From positions 84,561 through 148,560 of the forward strand of contig SGYQ01000003.1 of NCBI GenBank assembly GCA_004214155.1: a stretch of DNA of 64,000 nucleotides, in the 5' to 3' direction. Positions 10,940 to 21,510 of the stretch are shown here, piece after piece. The DNA comes from Burkholderiaceae bacterium (GTDB taxonomy: Bacteria > Pseudomonadota > Gammaproteobacteria > Burkholderiales > Burkholderiaceae_A). The notes under the pieces are model-generated. The model ran no database searches. It was not told where the DNA came from and worked only from the letters and a program-made list of their open reading frames with translations. Positions within the stretch are counted from its first letter, which is position 1; every line of letters starts with the position of its first letter. A program made the translations under genes and the position numbers.

Positions 10940-11010
10940 GATGAGCGCCGTTATATCCACGTTTTTTTTGACTAAGCCTGGGAGTTTCATCTCGCAGCGC
11001 TCCTTAGTCA
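10940..11010 (-). promoter_or_regulatory. SAH (S-adenosylhomocysteine) riboswitch upstream of ahcY
   Basis: Minus strand: GACTAAGGAGCGCTGCGAgatgaaactccCAGGCTTAGTC...AACGGCGCTCATC. P1 pairs GACTAAG/CTTAGTC; pseudoknot pairs GAGCGC with GGCGCTC; conserved GGAGCGCUGC, CAGGCU and AACGGCGCUC blocks; just before the AGGAGGTG ribosome-binding site of ahcY. Confidence 0.93.
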
Positions 11011-11109
11011 ACCTCGCATTCTACCCTTAAACGGGAACATTGTAAACATTAAACATAAACGAGTTACTACAAGTAGAAGGTCGGAATATCTCAATAATTC
11101 CTTAATAAT

Positions 11110-12276
11110 TTAAAGGCAAAATTCCTTTAATTTTTCTTGTTTGTCAGTTAATTCCCAATTAAAGCCTTTCTCTTCCCTTCCAAAGTGACCATATGCTGCT
11201 GTCTTTCCGTAGATTGGTTTCAGTAAATCTAGCATGGTAATAATTCCTCTAGGACGTAAGTCGAAGATTTTTCTTACCGCGTCTTCAATTAATGAATCCG
11301 ACACTACTCCAGTTCCCATAGTGGAAACGTGTATGGAAGTGGGATTTGCCACTCCGATTGCATAACTTAGTTGGACTAGACACTTTTCTGACAAACCGGC
11401 ACTTACTATATTTTTTGCAACATATCTAGCCGCATATGCTGCCGACCTATCAACTTTAGATGGGTCCTTACCTGAGAACGCACCACCTCCGTGTGGAGCC
11501 GCCCCACCATATGTATCAACAATAATTTTGCGTCCGGTAAGACCACAGTCACCTTGCGGTCCTCCTACAACGAATCGTCCAGTAGGGTTAACAAGATAAG
11601 TTACATTTTCTGTCGACAAGTGTCTCGGCAAGCAAGGTTTTATTACCTCCTCAATTACATATTCCTCTAACATTTTTTGTTCAACTTCTGGTGCATGCTG
11701 GGTCGATAATACAACTGTATCAATTGCAACAGGGGCTCCATTATCATATTTTATTGTTACCTGTGATTTTGCATCTGGTCTTAACCAGTCCACCTTATTG
11801 TTTTTTCTTAAATATGCTTGTTTCAAGACAAGTTGATGAGCTGTATCTATAGCAATTGGCATTAGATTTTTAGTTTCGCTACATGCATATCCAAACATTA
11901 AACCTTGATCACCTGCACCTTGATCAGCAGAATCCTCAGTGGCATCTTTATCAACTCCTTGAGCGATATCACCACTCTGCTCATCGTATGCTACTAAAAC
12001 AGATGTACCTTTGTAGTCAATTCCGAATTCGGTATTGTCATATCCAATTTGTTTAAGTGTATTCCTGGCAATGCGAATATAATCAACATCCGCTGTAGTG
12101 GTAATTTCGCCAGCAAGTAAAACTAGTCCAGTGTTACATAGTGTTTCAGCCGCGACTCTTGCGTTTGGATCTTGTTCAAGAATAGCGTCAAGAATGTTAT
12201 CAGAGATTTGGTCTGATACTTTATCTGGGTGTCCTTCTGAAACCGATTCAGAAGTAAATAGGTACGAATCTGCCAT
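11110..12276 (-). CDS. metK: S-adenosylmethionine synthetase
   Basis: 388 aa; [51 protein letters not shown]. Confidence 0.98.
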   Translation of the reverse strand: MADSYLFTSESVSEGHPDKVSDQISDNILDAILEQDPNARVAAETLCNTGLVLLAGEITTTADVDYIRIARNTLKQIGYDNTEFGIDYKGTSVLVAYDEQSGDIAQGVDKDATEDSADQGAGDQGLMFGYACSETKNLMPIAIDTAHQLVLKQAYLRKNNKVDWLRPDAKSQVTIKYDNGAPVAIDTVVLSTQHAPEVEQKMLEEYVIEEVIKPCLPRHLSTENVTYLVNPTGRFVVGGPQGDCGLTGRKIIVDTYGGAAPHGGGAFSGKDPSKVDRSAAYAARYVAKNIVSAGLSEKCLVQLSYAIGVANPTSIHVSTMGTGVVSDSLIEDAVRKIFDLRPRGIITMLDLLKPIYGKTAAYGHFGREEKGFNWELTDKQEKLKEFCL

Positions 12277-12331
12277 TTTTTACCTTTTTTGGTTGTAAGA
12301 TAACAAGGGAACGTCTTTTAATTATTATAAT

Positions 12332-13189
12332 TTGAAAAACATCACTATAGCCGTCATTAAAATTAGTTTCAAATTTTTTGGAGTATTACCGTTGCCGGTT
12401 TTAAGATGGTTCGGTAAAGGTTTTGGTTTGTTGATGTGGGTTTTGTCAAAAAGATATCGTAAGCATTTTGAAGATAATTGGCTTCAGGCCAAAAAAGCCG
12501 ACGAAACGGGTAGGATGGACAAATGTTCTATCCTAAAAGCTGTTGGAAATTCTGGACAGATTTTTTTTGAAACAACAAAGATATGGACACAGTCGGATAT
12601 AACATCGTTAGTTGAAACAAAAGGTGTTGATTTAATTCGAGAAACAATCAAACTAGGAAAAGGACTTATTTTTTTAACACCGCACTTAGGATCTTTTGAG
12701 TTAGCCCCAAGAGTCGTTGGTAAATTTATGCCTTTAACAGTAATGTATCGTCCTCCAAAACGCGATGACTTAAATGAATTATTAGTTTACTTTAGAGATT
12801 TCCAAAACGTGAGCATGGTAAAAACTAATTATTCCGGTGTGAAATCATTAATAAAATTTTTAAAAAGTGGGAATTGTATAGGTATTTTGCCTGACCAAGT
12901 TCCTGATCGTGGAGCAGGGAAGTGGACTCCTTTTTTTGCAAAGCTGGCATACACCAATACTTTAGTAATTCGACTTGCAAAACTTACATCTGCTCCGATA
13001 GCATGGGTTAGCTGTGTTAAAAGTTCAAAAGGATGGAAGTTTTCGGCGGAAATTTGGAACCAAAAATTTGATAAAAGTACAGACGAAAACGAAAGTTTAA
13101 TAGAATTAAATAGGAAAATAGAGCAGCTTATTTATGAATATCCTGAGGAATATTTGTGGGGATACGATAGATTCAAAATGCCTAAGTAG
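12332..13189 (+). CDS. Lysophospholipid/lipid A acyltransferase (LpxL/HtrB family)
   Basis: 285 aa; GLIFLTPHLGSFEL (HxxxxxE-type), LPDQVPDRGAGKWTPFF, YLWGYDRFK. Confidence 0.88.
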   Translation: MKNITIAVIKISFKFFGVLPLPVLRWFGKGFGLLMWVLSKRYRKHFEDNWLQAKKADETGRMDKCSILKAVGNSGQIFFETTKIWTQSDITSLVETKGVDLIRETIKLGKGLIFLTPHLGSFELAPRVVGKFMPLTVMYRPPKRDDLNELLVYFRDFQNVSMVKTNYSGVKSLIKFLKSGNCIGILPDQVPDRGAGKWTPFFAKLAYTNTLVIRLAKLTSAPIAWVSCVKSSKGWKFSAEIWNQKFDKSTDENESLIELNRKIEQLIYEYPEEYLWGYDRFKMPK

Positions 13190-13207
13190 TGATTTTGTAG
13201 ATGATTT

Positions 13208-14083
13208 ATGAATAAAATTAAGTTTTCTAAAATGCAGAGTTTGGGAAATGATTTCATAGTAATCTATGAAATTCCGGAAATTTCTGAAATATTTGATTTT
13301 AAAGACAGCCATGTTAGGAGAATGGCTGATAGGAAAAAAGGAATCGGGGCTGACCAAATTTTACTTGTCAAAAAATTAGATAATTCCGAGGAAAAGTTTC
13401 AGTACAAAATCTTTAACGCAGATGGCGGAGAAGTTGAGCAGTGCGGAAACGGAGCGAGATGCGTTAAAAAATTTCTATTTGATAAGGGTTTTTGGACAAA
13501 TAATAATCTGATATTGGTAGCCAGGAAAAATGAGTTTTCTGTCCATTCGAAAAATAATAAGGATTTTATCGTAAGTTTAAAGATTCACGGTACTCAGCCA
13601 GATGATGTGGGACTTGATACAACTGTCTCCAAAAAGATTGGAAAAGGGACGCACCCTTCTTATGAGATAAAGCTAACTGAAGATTTCTCGACGAATCTTC
13701 AGTTAGTTTCTATGGGTAATCCCCATGGGATTTGTTGGGAAGCGTTTGATGAAAACCTCAGCCTAAATCACATATTTGCGATGATAAATGCTACGAAAGC
13801 CTTTAGTAATGGCGTAAACATAGAATTTTGTAAAAAAGAAAGCAGAAAGGCGTTGTCGATGCGCGTTTTTGAGAGGGGAGTGGGAGAGACTGAGGCATGT
13901 GGAAGTGGTGCCTGTGCGGCAGTAGTGTCGGGGATTTTGAATAGATTTTTATCGGCAAATGAACCCATAGAGGTTAAAATGCGACAGGGTTCATTGTTTG
14001 TTAAGTGGGATGGTGACCTATTGTCTCCCGTCCTATTGTCGGGCCCAGCAACCACAGTTTTCGATGGAGAGTTTTATGTGTAA
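13208..14083 (+). CDS. dapF: Diaminopimelate epimerase
   Basis: KMQSLGNDFIVI, FNADGGEVEQCGNGARC, GVGETEACGSGACAA. Confidence 0.97.
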   Translation: MNKIKFSKMQSLGNDFIVIYEIPEISEIFDFKDSHVRRMADRKKGIGADQILLVKKLDNSEEKFQYKIFNADGGEVEQCGNGARCVKKFLFDKGFWTNNNLILVARKNEFSVHSKNNKDFIVSLKIHGTQPDDVGLDTTVSKKIGKGTHPSYEIKLTEDFSTNLQLVSMGNPHGICWEAFDENLSLNHIFAMINATKAFSNGVNIEFCKKESRKALSMRVFERGVGETEACGSGACAAVVSGILNRFLSANEPIEVKMRQGSLFVKWDGDLLSPVLLSGPATTVFDGEFYV

Positions 14084-14115
14084 GACAAACCAACGTTATT
14101 GAAATAGAGATTAAT

Positions 14116-14820
14116 GTGAAAAGCTCGATTGAGGAGAAAAAAGTCAGAGAATTTTTGCTAAGTGAAAAAGATTTTTTTCTCAGAAATGAAGACTTATTAT
14201 GTCTCCTTAAGTTATCTCATCCAAATACTCGAGGTTCTGTGTCATTACTTGAAAGGCAGAATGGATTACTGCGAAAATCGTTGGAAGAAAATAGAAAAGA
14301 GCTCGACTCACTCAAAGAAATTGCTACACGAAACCATGAAACACTGAATAAAATTTTTGAGTGGGTTTTAAACATTGTATTTTATACCTCCAAGAAAAAA
14401 GATATTTCGAGTTTTCTCAAAATAACCCGTGAAAGTTTTAACTTGGATATTGTTTCTATACTTTTACTTAAAGATTTAAAGGACTTCAAAGAGCTTGCAT
14501 CGAAGAAAAAATCTCGTTGTAGGGATTCAGAGCTATCTTGCACTATAAAAAAGTTAAAGGCATCTTTGATTACAAGTTCTAACAGCGAGATAGTATATTG
14601 GAAAAAGTTTATTAAGAGAGGTAAATTTAGCTACGTAAGGAGTTCTGGAGCGGAATACGCTGGCATGGCAGTTTTGCCATTGAGGAGAACCAATGGAGGA
14701 AATGTGCAGGGCGTATTGGTTTTGGCGTCGACAGAGACCAAGAGGTTTGATGAGAACCTAGGAACATATTTTTTGAGCATCATAGCTGAATTTTCATCCT
14801 CTATAATTTTAGAAAAATAA
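14116..14820 (+). CDS. DUF484 family protein
   Basis: 234 aa; FLLSEKDFFLRNEDLLCLLKLSHPNTRGSVSLLERQ..., conserved dapF-DUF484-xerC order. Confidence 0.85.
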   Translation: MKSSIEEKKVREFLLSEKDFFLRNEDLLCLLKLSHPNTRGSVSLLERQNGLLRKSLEENRKELDSLKEIATRNHETLNKIFEWVLNIVFYTSKKKDISSFLKITRESFNLDIVSILLLKDLKDFKELASKKKSRCRDSELSCTIKKLKASLITSSNSEIVYWKKFIKRGKFSYVRSSGAEYAGMAVLPLRRTNGGNVQGVLVLASTETKRFDENLGTYFLSIIAEFSSSIILEK

Positions 14821-14825
14821 ACGCT

Positions 14826-15797
14826 TTGGCTAGACTTGACAATCGTTCTAATGAATTAGTTGATGAATACCTTAAGAGTTTCATGAGTGATTATCGGTCA
14901 GGTTCCGAAAACACTATTAGAGCCATCAAGAGTGATTTAAGCCGTTTTCTTGCGTATAGTCACAGCAAGAAAAGTCTGTCCGGCGAGAAAGTTTTTACAG
15001 AGGGCTTTGTGCTTGAGTACATAGCGGAACTCAGAAGAACCGGACTATCCGATAGATCACTGAGCCGTCACCTATCGACATTGCGAAAGTGGTTTTCGTG
15101 GTTGGAAGTAGTCGCGAAGGACCCTAAACTCAAGATAAGCCTAAGTCACATAAAGGGTCCCCGTTTACCTAATTTACTTCCGAAAGCACTCTCTGTGGAT
15201 GAGATTGATTCGTTCTTTTTACAAAGGAAGAAATCAATAAAATCATGGATTGATTGCAGAGACGTAGCGCTTTTTGAGTTAGCATATTCATCCGGAGTTA
15301 GGGTTTCTGAGTTGGTAAGTATCGACGAACCCGCCGGAAAAAAAAGTTTGGGCAGTTTGAGCCTCGACAAAATGGAGGTTGAAGTTCTCGGAAAAGGTGC
15401 AAAATGGCGTAGGCTACCAATCGGAGAGAAAGCAAAGGATGCAATTGAGGTTTGGTTACAATATAGAGAGCAAGTTTTATTTGAAAAAGGCGATTACACC
15501 AGGAAGAGCATTCCTCTTTTCGTTAATAGGTTTGGAAAAAGATTGTCGGTTAGAGGCGTTCAAAGACGATTTAGTATTCATTCACTGCAGTCAAGCTCGA
15601 GATTATCTATTACTCCACATATGTTGAGGCATTCATTCGCCAGTCATATCTTACAATCAAGTAAAAACTTGCGGGCAGTTCAAGAGCTTCTGGGACATGC
15701 CAATGTTACAAGCACTCAAATTTACACAAAGTTAGATTACCAATTTCTATCCGACGTTTACGATAAAAGCCATCCCAGAGCGAAGAAAAAAAAATAG
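14826..15797 (+). CDS. xerC: Tyrosine recombinase XerC
   Basis: 323 aa; YSSGVRVSEL, HMLRHSFASHIL, LLGHANVTSTQIYTKLD; dapF-DUF484-xerC context. Start codon appears non-ATG. Confidence 0.93.
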   Translation: MARLDNRSNELVDEYLKSFMSDYRSGSENTIRAIKSDLSRFLAYSHSKKSLSGEKVFTEGFVLEYIAELRRTGLSDRSLSRHLSTLRKWFSWLEVVAKDPKLKISLSHIKGPRLPNLLPKALSVDEIDSFFLQRKKSIKSWIDCRDVALFELAYSSGVRVSELVSIDEPAGKKSLGSLSLDKMEVEVLGKGAKWRRLPIGEKAKDAIEVWLQYREQVLFEKGDYTRKSIPLFVNRFGKRLSVRGVQRRFSIHSLQSSSRLSITPHMLRHSFASHILQSSKNLRAVQELLGHANVTSTQIYTKLDYQFLSDVYDKSHPRAKKKK

Positions 15798-15897
15798 CTA
15801 CAGAATGCATTGAATTCTCAAACAATGCTAGTCTCTATATTTGAATTAGATTATCATTAATGTTTAAAAAATGGGCGGTTATGCCTGGTCGTAGTAA

Positions 15898-16323
15898 ATG
15901 AAAAGAAAAGATAAAATTCTTACAGAAAATGAGTTACTTCGAGATTCTCCGAATAATTATATGAGCGAGAGTCAGCTTAAGTTTTTTAAAAACAGGTTAG
16001 AGTTATTAGCCAATGAGCTTTTGCAAAATGCTGATGAGACAACAGAGCATTTGCGTAGAACATCTCTTGTTCCAGATCCGGCTGACAGAGCAAGCATAGA
16101 AGAGGAGCACTCTCTTGAATTACGAACCAGAGATAGAGAGCGAAAACTTCTTAAAAAAATACAAGAAGCAATCTTAAGAATAGATAAAAAGGAGTATGGA
16201 TATTGTTTGGAAACTGGAGAAGAAATTGGTCTGGAAAGACTATTGGCTAGGCCAACAGCTACACTTTCTCTAGAGGCTCAACAGCGAAGAGAAAAACGTC
16301 AAAAACAATTTGGAGATATTTAG
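15898..16323 (+). CDS. dksA: RNA polymerase-binding transcription factor DksA
   Basis: 141 aa; DPADRASIEEEHSLELRTRDRERKLLKKIQEAL-like block, YGYCLETGEEIGLERLLARPTA. Confidence 0.93.
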   Translation: MKRKDKILTENELLRDSPNNYMSESQLKFFKNRLELLANELLQNADETTEHLRRTSLVPDPADRASIEEEHSLELRTRDRERKLLKKIQEAILRIDKKEYGYCLETGEEIGLERLLARPTATLSLEAQQRREKRQKQFGDI

Positions 16324-16326
16324 AAA

Positions 16327-17244
16327 TTGGAATCCGTCAGTAAGAACCATCCTCTACATGATGGTGCTAACTCTTCGATAACTGCAAAAAGAAAAGCTAC
16401 TGTCTTATCTCAGGCTCTTCCTTACATTAAAAAATTTAACAACAAGGTTGTAGTTGTAAAACTCGGAGGTAGTGCCCTAACGGATAAAAATTTAATTTTG
16501 TCATTCGCTCATGATGTTACATGGCTAAATTCCGTGGGCATAAAGGTCTTAGTTGTTCATGGGGGTGGTCCTCATATAGAGAAACATTTAAAAAAATTAG
16601 GAATACCTGTGAATTTTTTTGAAGGGACCAGGATTACAGACTCAGAAACATTAGATGTTGTTGAAATGGTGTTGGCAGGTAATGTGAACAAAGAAGTAGT
16701 TGAATTAATAAACCAATCGGGAGGGAAAGCTGTTGGTTTAACTTGTCAAGATGGTAATTTAATCAAGGCTAGAAAAAAAAGAGCAAAAAGAATTGAGAAT
16801 AATGTTTCTGTCGATTTTGGGCTGGTTGGAGATGTTGATAGTGTTAATACAGATTTATTGCTCACACTTATGGGTGATAATTTTGTACCAGTAATTGCGC
16901 CTATTGCATCCGGTGAAGGAGGTGAAACATACAATATAAATGCCGATGTAGTAGCTGGAAAGTTGGCAGAACACCTAAAGGCAGAAAAGTTAATCCTTAT
17001 GACTAATACGATTGGAGTATTAGATGGAGAAGGGAACCTAATTCCAGAGATGAATGGTTCGACCATAAAAGATTTGATTAAAAAAAAAGCTATCAGTGAA
17101 GGGATGATACCAAAAGTTCAAGCTGCGCTGCGAGCATCGGAACTCGGTGTAGAAGCAGTTCACATCATCGACGGACGCGTTGAAAATAGTCTTCTTCTCG
17201 AGGTTTTAACAGACAGTGGAATCGGTACAATGATTCAGGGCTGA
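16327..17244 (+). CDS. argB: Acetylglutamate kinase
   Basis: VVVKLGGSALTD, VLVVHGGGPHIEKHLKKLGI, NINADVVAGKLAEHL. Confidence 0.96.
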   Translation: MESVSKNHPLHDGANSSITAKRKATVLSQALPYIKKFNNKVVVVKLGGSALTDKNLILSFAHDVTWLNSVGIKVLVVHGGGPHIEKHLKKLGIPVNFFEGTRITDSETLDVVEMVLAGNVNKEVVELINQSGGKAVGLTCQDGNLIKARKKRAKRIENNVSVDFGLVGDVDSVNTDLLLTLMGDNFVPVIAPIASGEGGETYNINADVVAGKLAEHLKAEKLILMTNTIGVLDGEGNLIPEMNGSTIKDLIKKKAISEGMIPKVQAALRASELGVEAVHIIDGRVENSLLLEVLTDSGIGTMIQG

Positions 17245-17248
17245 TTGC

Positions 17249-17953
17249 GTGTATTTAAAAAAAACTAACAGTAAATTTGTATGGTTGATTGATTTAGATG
17301 ACACACTTTTCTTCTCAGGAGGGAAGGTTATGTCAACTATAAATTCCCGCATGACATCATTCATACAAAGTGAGTTGTCAATTGGTTTTGAAGAAGCAAA
17401 CATATTGCGAGTTGAATATTGGAAAAGGTACGGTACTACAGCAAGAGGGATGCAAGAACGCCACGGTGTTTCGTTTCAACCATTTCTTAGTTTTTCTCAT
17501 CACTTACCATGTTTTGAACATTATATTAAGTTCAAGCCCTACGTAGGGAGAATCTTGGGTAGTTTGATTGGTAAAAAATATGTTGTAACTAATTCTCCTA
17601 AAAATTATGCTGTCGAAGTTTTGAAGAAAAACGGATTACAGAAATATTTTGATGAAATCTGTGCTTTAGAAGGTATGTGGATAAATAGTCAATTGCGGTG
17701 CAAACCTGCGAGACTATTGTGGCAACGTATATTAGACAAGACGGGAGCAAAAAAAAACCATCATATCCTGGTTGACGACACCCTGGCGAATTTGAGAACA
17801 GCAAAAAATATGGGCTTTAAAACAGTTTGGATGCGCGAATACTTTAACAAAGGGCCAGTTCATACTAAGCAAATTTCTAATCGGCCAAGGTACGTTGATT
17901 TTATGGTGTCAACGATAAAAGATCTTGTAAGAGTATCAGGAAAAATTTATTAA
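17249..17953 (+). CDS. Pyrimidine 5'-nucleotidase (HAD family)
   Basis: IDLDDTLFFSGG, YVVTNSPKNYA, ILVDDTLANLRTAKNMGFKTVW. Confidence 0.85.
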   Translation: MYLKKTNSKFVWLIDLDDTLFFSGGKVMSTINSRMTSFIQSELSIGFEEANILRVEYWKRYGTTARGMQERHGVSFQPFLSFSHHLPCFEHYIKFKPYVGRILGSLIGKKYVVTNSPKNYAVEVLKKNGLQKYFDEICALEGMWINSQLRCKPARLLWQRILDKTGAKKNHHILVDDTLANLRTAKNMGFKTVWMREYFNKGPVHTKQISNRPRYVDFMVSTIKDLVRVSGKIY

Positions 17954-17981
17954 TTACCTGCGCCTTTTCTGATTTATTGAC

Positions 17982-18725
17982 CTATGAACAAACATTACAG
18001 TTTGTGTTTTTGGTCAAATTTATTCGATCAAAGTTTAATGAAAGTGCGTTGAGCAAAAGTAGCTTTCCAGTTGTTTGATTGATTTTTAATAATGTTTTAA
18101 TTGCCTCTCCTGCTTGCAGCAGGCCTACAGTACCCACTAGCGGACTGAAAATACCAAATGCACCGCATGGATCGTCTGTGAATTCTTGGTTCTCTTCGAA
18201 TACACAAGCGTAACAAGCTGTGTTTCGTTTTAACGAGTTCACTACCATAAGCTGACCGGACCAGCCTACAGCTGACCCTATAACAAGTGGAATTTTATTT
18301 TTTACGCAAAACTTATTGATAACGTGACGAGTTTTAAACCGGTCTGTACAGTCTAAAACAATGTTACAGCCTGAACTTAGTTTACTTAAGTTGGTTTCGT
18401 CGGCTATCTCTTCGATAGCATCTACATCTAATGTTGGAACAATCTTTTTAAGTATCCTTTTGCCAACAATAACTTTGGGAACATTTAAGTCATTTTCACT
18501 AAATAATATCTGACGAGGAAGATTGCTGATATCAACCTTATCTGGATCAACCCATCTTATCTTTTTAACCCCAGCGGTTGCTAAATACAATGCTGCCGGA
18601 CACCCTAAACCTCCTGCCCCGACAATAAGTATACGTGATTCTAACAGGAACTCAATTGAGTTTTCATTGAACTCGTTTAGAAGTAGATGCCTACTGTTTC
18701 GTAAAAGGACGTGCTCATCAACCAT
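17982..18725 (-). CDS. HesA/MoeB/ThiF family adenylyltransferase
   Basis: VGAGGLGCPAALYLATAGV, LDCTDRFKTRHVIN, GIFSPLVGTVGLLQAGEAIK. Confidence 0.92.
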   Translation of the reverse strand: MVDEHVLLRNSRHLLLNEFNENSIEFLLESRILIVGAGGLGCPAALYLATAGVKKIRWVDPDKVDISNLPRQILFSENDLNVPKVIVGKRILKKIVPTLDVDAIEEIADETNLSKLSSGCNIVLDCTDRFKTRHVINKFCVKNKIPLVIGSAVGWSGQLMVVNSLKRNTACYACVFEENQEFTDDPCGAFGIFSPLVGTVGLLQAGEAIKTLLKINQTTGKLLLLNALSLNFDRINLTKNTNCNVCS

Positions 18726-18753
18726 TAACTTTTTTTAGCGCGAAAGCCGGTTG

Positions 18754-20157
18754 CTAGGAAAATTTTTCTGGCACGTCGTCTGTTTTTACCGGAAGCCCTC
18801 TCAACAAATTGATAGCCTGCTTAAGTTGAAAGTCTCTATCTGAGCCAAATTCGATTGGATCCTTCAATGCCTTCACTGAGTCGTTTGACTCGTCATCGTT
18901 TTTCTTTACATTGGTGGATTTTTTTCCGGAATCTAAGTGCCTGGAAAGATCTGCTTCACGCACTCTATTCCGATCAAAAACATCCCCTGATTCTGTCTCC
19001 TCAACCCAGAAATCGGGTTTAATACCTTTTGCCTGAATCTTTTGCCCTAAAGGGGTGAAGTACCTAGCGGTAGTTAACTTAATTGCTGTGCTGTTAGAAA
19101 GAGGGAGTATAGTTTGAACCGAACCTTTACCAAAAGACTGAGTGCCGAGTACTTTAGCTCGCTTATGATCTTGTAGAGCTCCTGCAACTATTTCGGATGC
19201 AGACGCCGATCCACCATTGATCAAAACTACCATGGGTAAATTTTTAGCTAATGGACTCAAAGCTGTTAAGGGATCGTTAGAGGCTCGGGCGTAATCCTCA
19301 GGACGGGCAAAAAATTCTTTCACTGAATCAGGCTGCCGGCCATTAGTGTATACGACTTTAACCCCCGTTTTAAGGAATGCGGCCGATACTCCAACCGCAG
19401 CATTTAACAGTCCTCCTGGGTCGTTTCGTAGATCTAAAACCAGGCCTTTTAGCTGCGTATTATTGGTCTTTGCAGTCTCAACCAATTTGTTGAAGTTCTT
19501 AACCACACCACCAACTGTTTTTTCTTGAAACTGAGATATTCTCAAAAATCCAATATCATTTTCGACGAGTTTCGACCTGACGCTTGTAACTTGGATGATG
19601 TCCCTAATAATTTCGATAGAAAGAGGACTGTTTTCACCTTCTCTCAACACGGTAAGTTTGATTTTGGTTTTAGGCTTTCCCCTCATCAGCTTTACGGCAT
19701 CCCCTAAACTCATGCCTTTAGTAGCCTTGTCGTCAATTTTCGTAATGAGATCTCCGGCCTTTATACCTGCTCTAGCTGCGGGGGTGTCTTCGATTGGAGC
19801 CACTACTCTTATGAGGCCATCTTGAGCTCCGACTTCTATGCCCAAACCCCCAAACTCCCCCTGAGTTCCCACTTGTAAATCGCGAAATGCCTCCTGGTCA
19901 AGATAACTTGAATGAGGATCTAAGCCAGAAAGCATACCACTAACCGCCCCCTTTATGAGATCACTATCTTCTACACGATCAACGTAATTCGCTTTGATAG
20001 TACCAAAAACACTGGCAAATTTTCGTAAGTCATCAATGGGCAAGCCGCTCGAGGGCTTGTCGGCGGAAACGTTCAACCCGATACTCAAAATCAGACCTGC
20101 GATAAGGCCCATCAGTATCAGGATAATAGATCTAAAATTTACTCTGGTAAAAGCCAT
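18754..20157 (-). CDS. S41 family C-terminal processing peptidase
   Basis: PDZ domain plus VLINGGSASASEIVAGALQDHKRAKVLGTQSFGKGSVQT. Confidence 0.95.
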   Translation of the reverse strand: MAFTRVNFRSIILILMGLIAGLILSIGLNVSADKPSSGLPIDDLRKFASVFGTIKANYVDRVEDSDLIKGAVSGMLSGLDPHSSYLDQEAFRDLQVGTQGEFGGLGIEVGAQDGLIRVVAPIEDTPAARAGIKAGDLITKIDDKATKGMSLGDAVKLMRGKPKTKIKLTVLREGENSPLSIEIIRDIIQVTSVRSKLVENDIGFLRISQFQEKTVGGVVKNFNKLVETAKTNNTQLKGLVLDLRNDPGGLLNAAVGVSAAFLKTGVKVVYTNGRQPDSVKEFFARPEDYARASNDPLTALSPLAKNLPMVVLINGGSASASEIVAGALQDHKRAKVLGTQSFGKGSVQTILPLSNSTAIKLTTARYFTPLGQKIQAKGIKPDFWVEETESGDVFDRNRVREADLSRHLDSGKKSTNVKKNDDESNDSVKALKDPIEFGSDRDFQLKQAINLLRGLPVKTDDVPEKFS

Positions 20158-20218
20158 AGGTCCCCAATTATATAGGTTTTATAAACTAGAGACAGTATTT
20201 TTTTTTGTTTGTTTCTTT

Positions 20219-20998
20219 TTATGCTAAAAAAGTTCGTGAAACAACATGGAATGATTCGTCAAGCTGAAGCTTTATAGGAGTTGCTCTGGGGATATTTACT
20301 TCTTCAATTTCTTCAGCAGAAATTTTTTCTAAATACATTAGTAAAGCCCTAATAGAATTTCCATGAGCAGAAATGATAATTCTTTTGCCCAACTTTAAAT
20401 CCTGCAAGATTTCCGTGTCCCAATATTTTTTTACCCTAAAGACAGTTTCTCGCAAACTTTCGCTTTTAGGAATTAGGCTTTTTTCTAAATCTGCGTACCT
20501 TTGGTCTAAGCCATTCCAGTTAGCATTGGCTTCGTCTATCAAGTCGGGCTTGTAATCGTAAGACTTCCTCCATTTTTTTACAGTAAGTGCACCGTGTTTT
20601 TTTTCCATTACGATCTTATTCAAGCCAGTAAGTTGGCCGTAATGTCTTTCATTTAAATGCCAATCTTTTTGAACAGGAATCCATTCTTGTTCAAGCTCAT
20701 CCAGCACAATCCACAAAGTTTTTATTGCCCTTCTGAGAAAAGAGCAATGTGCTTTGTCAAATCGCATTTTCATTTGTTTCAATAATTGACCGGCTTTCCT
20801 TGCCTCTAGCTTCCCTATTTCAGTAAGATCGGCGTCTTCCCAACCAGTAAATAGATTTTTTTCATTCCATACGCTCTGGCCATGTCTCATGATTATTACA
20901 CTAGGGTTATCTAGGGTTTTGTAAATTGAATTCACGGTATTTTGTAACACAGACATATCATTTTTGAGTTTATAATAACAGTTTATTTGGCGGAGCAT
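20219..20998 (-). CDS. gpmA: 2,3-bisphosphoglycerate-dependent phosphoglycerate mutase (true start probably internal, about 20956)
   Basis: IMRHGQSVWNEKNLFTGWEDADLTEIG, LNERHYGQLTGLNK, ISAHGNSIRALLMYLE. Confidence 0.95.
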   Translation of the reverse strand: MLRQINCYYKLKNDMSVLQNTVNSIYKTLDNPSVIIMRHGQSVWNEKNLFTGWEDADLTEIGKLEARKAGQLLKQMKMRFDKAHCSFLRRAIKTLWIVLDELEQEWIPVQKDWHLNERHYGQLTGLNKIVMEKKHGALTVKKWRKSYDYKPDLIDEANANWNGLDQRYADLEKSLIPKSESLRETVFRVKKYWDTEILQDLKLGKRIIISAHGNSIRALLMYLEKISAEEIEEVNIPRATPIKLQLDESFHVVSRTFLA

Positions 20999-21445
20999 TT
21001 TTTGGATTTTTTTTTTGATAATATTCTTTTAATAAGCATTGCGTTTATCAGTGGGAGTCTTCTTGTCTGGCCTTTGCTAACTAAAAACATCGGTGTAAAA
21101 AGACTGGGTACTGCAGAAGCGACAACTATGCTAAATCGGCAAAATGGCATCCTAATTGATTTACGAGAGGATGATGATATGTCGGGTGGTGTGATTCCTC
21201 AGGCTGAGCGTATTCCGTCCTCTATTTTGCTTAAAAGAAGAGAAGAGTTTGATAAACACAAAAAAAAGTTTCAGGATAGAAAAAACCAGAATAAACCAAT
21301 TATTTTGATAGGGAATAAGGCAAGTACAGTGTCGGTTATTGGAAAACTACTTAGGGACAATGGTTTTGAAGAGGTATTTTGCCTTGATGGTGGAATTGAG
21401 AGCTGGATTGAAGCCGGACTTCCAGTTCGTTCAACCGAGAAGTAA
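20987..21445 (+). CDS. Rhodanese-like domain protein with N-terminal TM segment
   Basis: 152 aa; TATTMLNRQNGILIDLREDDDMSGGVIPQAERIP...VFCLDGGIESWIEAGLPV; upstream of secB. Confidence 0.85.
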   Translation: MAEHFLDFFFDNILLISIAFISGSLLVWPLLTKNIGVKRLGTAEATTMLNRQNGILIDLREDDDMSGGVIPQAERIPSSILLKRREEFDKHKKKFQDRKNQNKPIILIGNKASTVSVIGKLLRDNGFEEVFCLDGGIESWIEAGLPVRSTEK

Positions 21446-21510
21446 ATTTTTTAATCGATTGCGGGCTTTGGCGCAAGCTGCAAATAAAGGATAAAGGAAG
21501 GAATCAAGAT

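Noticed and set aside
20987-20998. Overlapping divergent starts of gpmA and the rhodanese gene
   Set aside because: Likely an ORF-caller effect; gpmA probably starts at an internal ATG near 20956.
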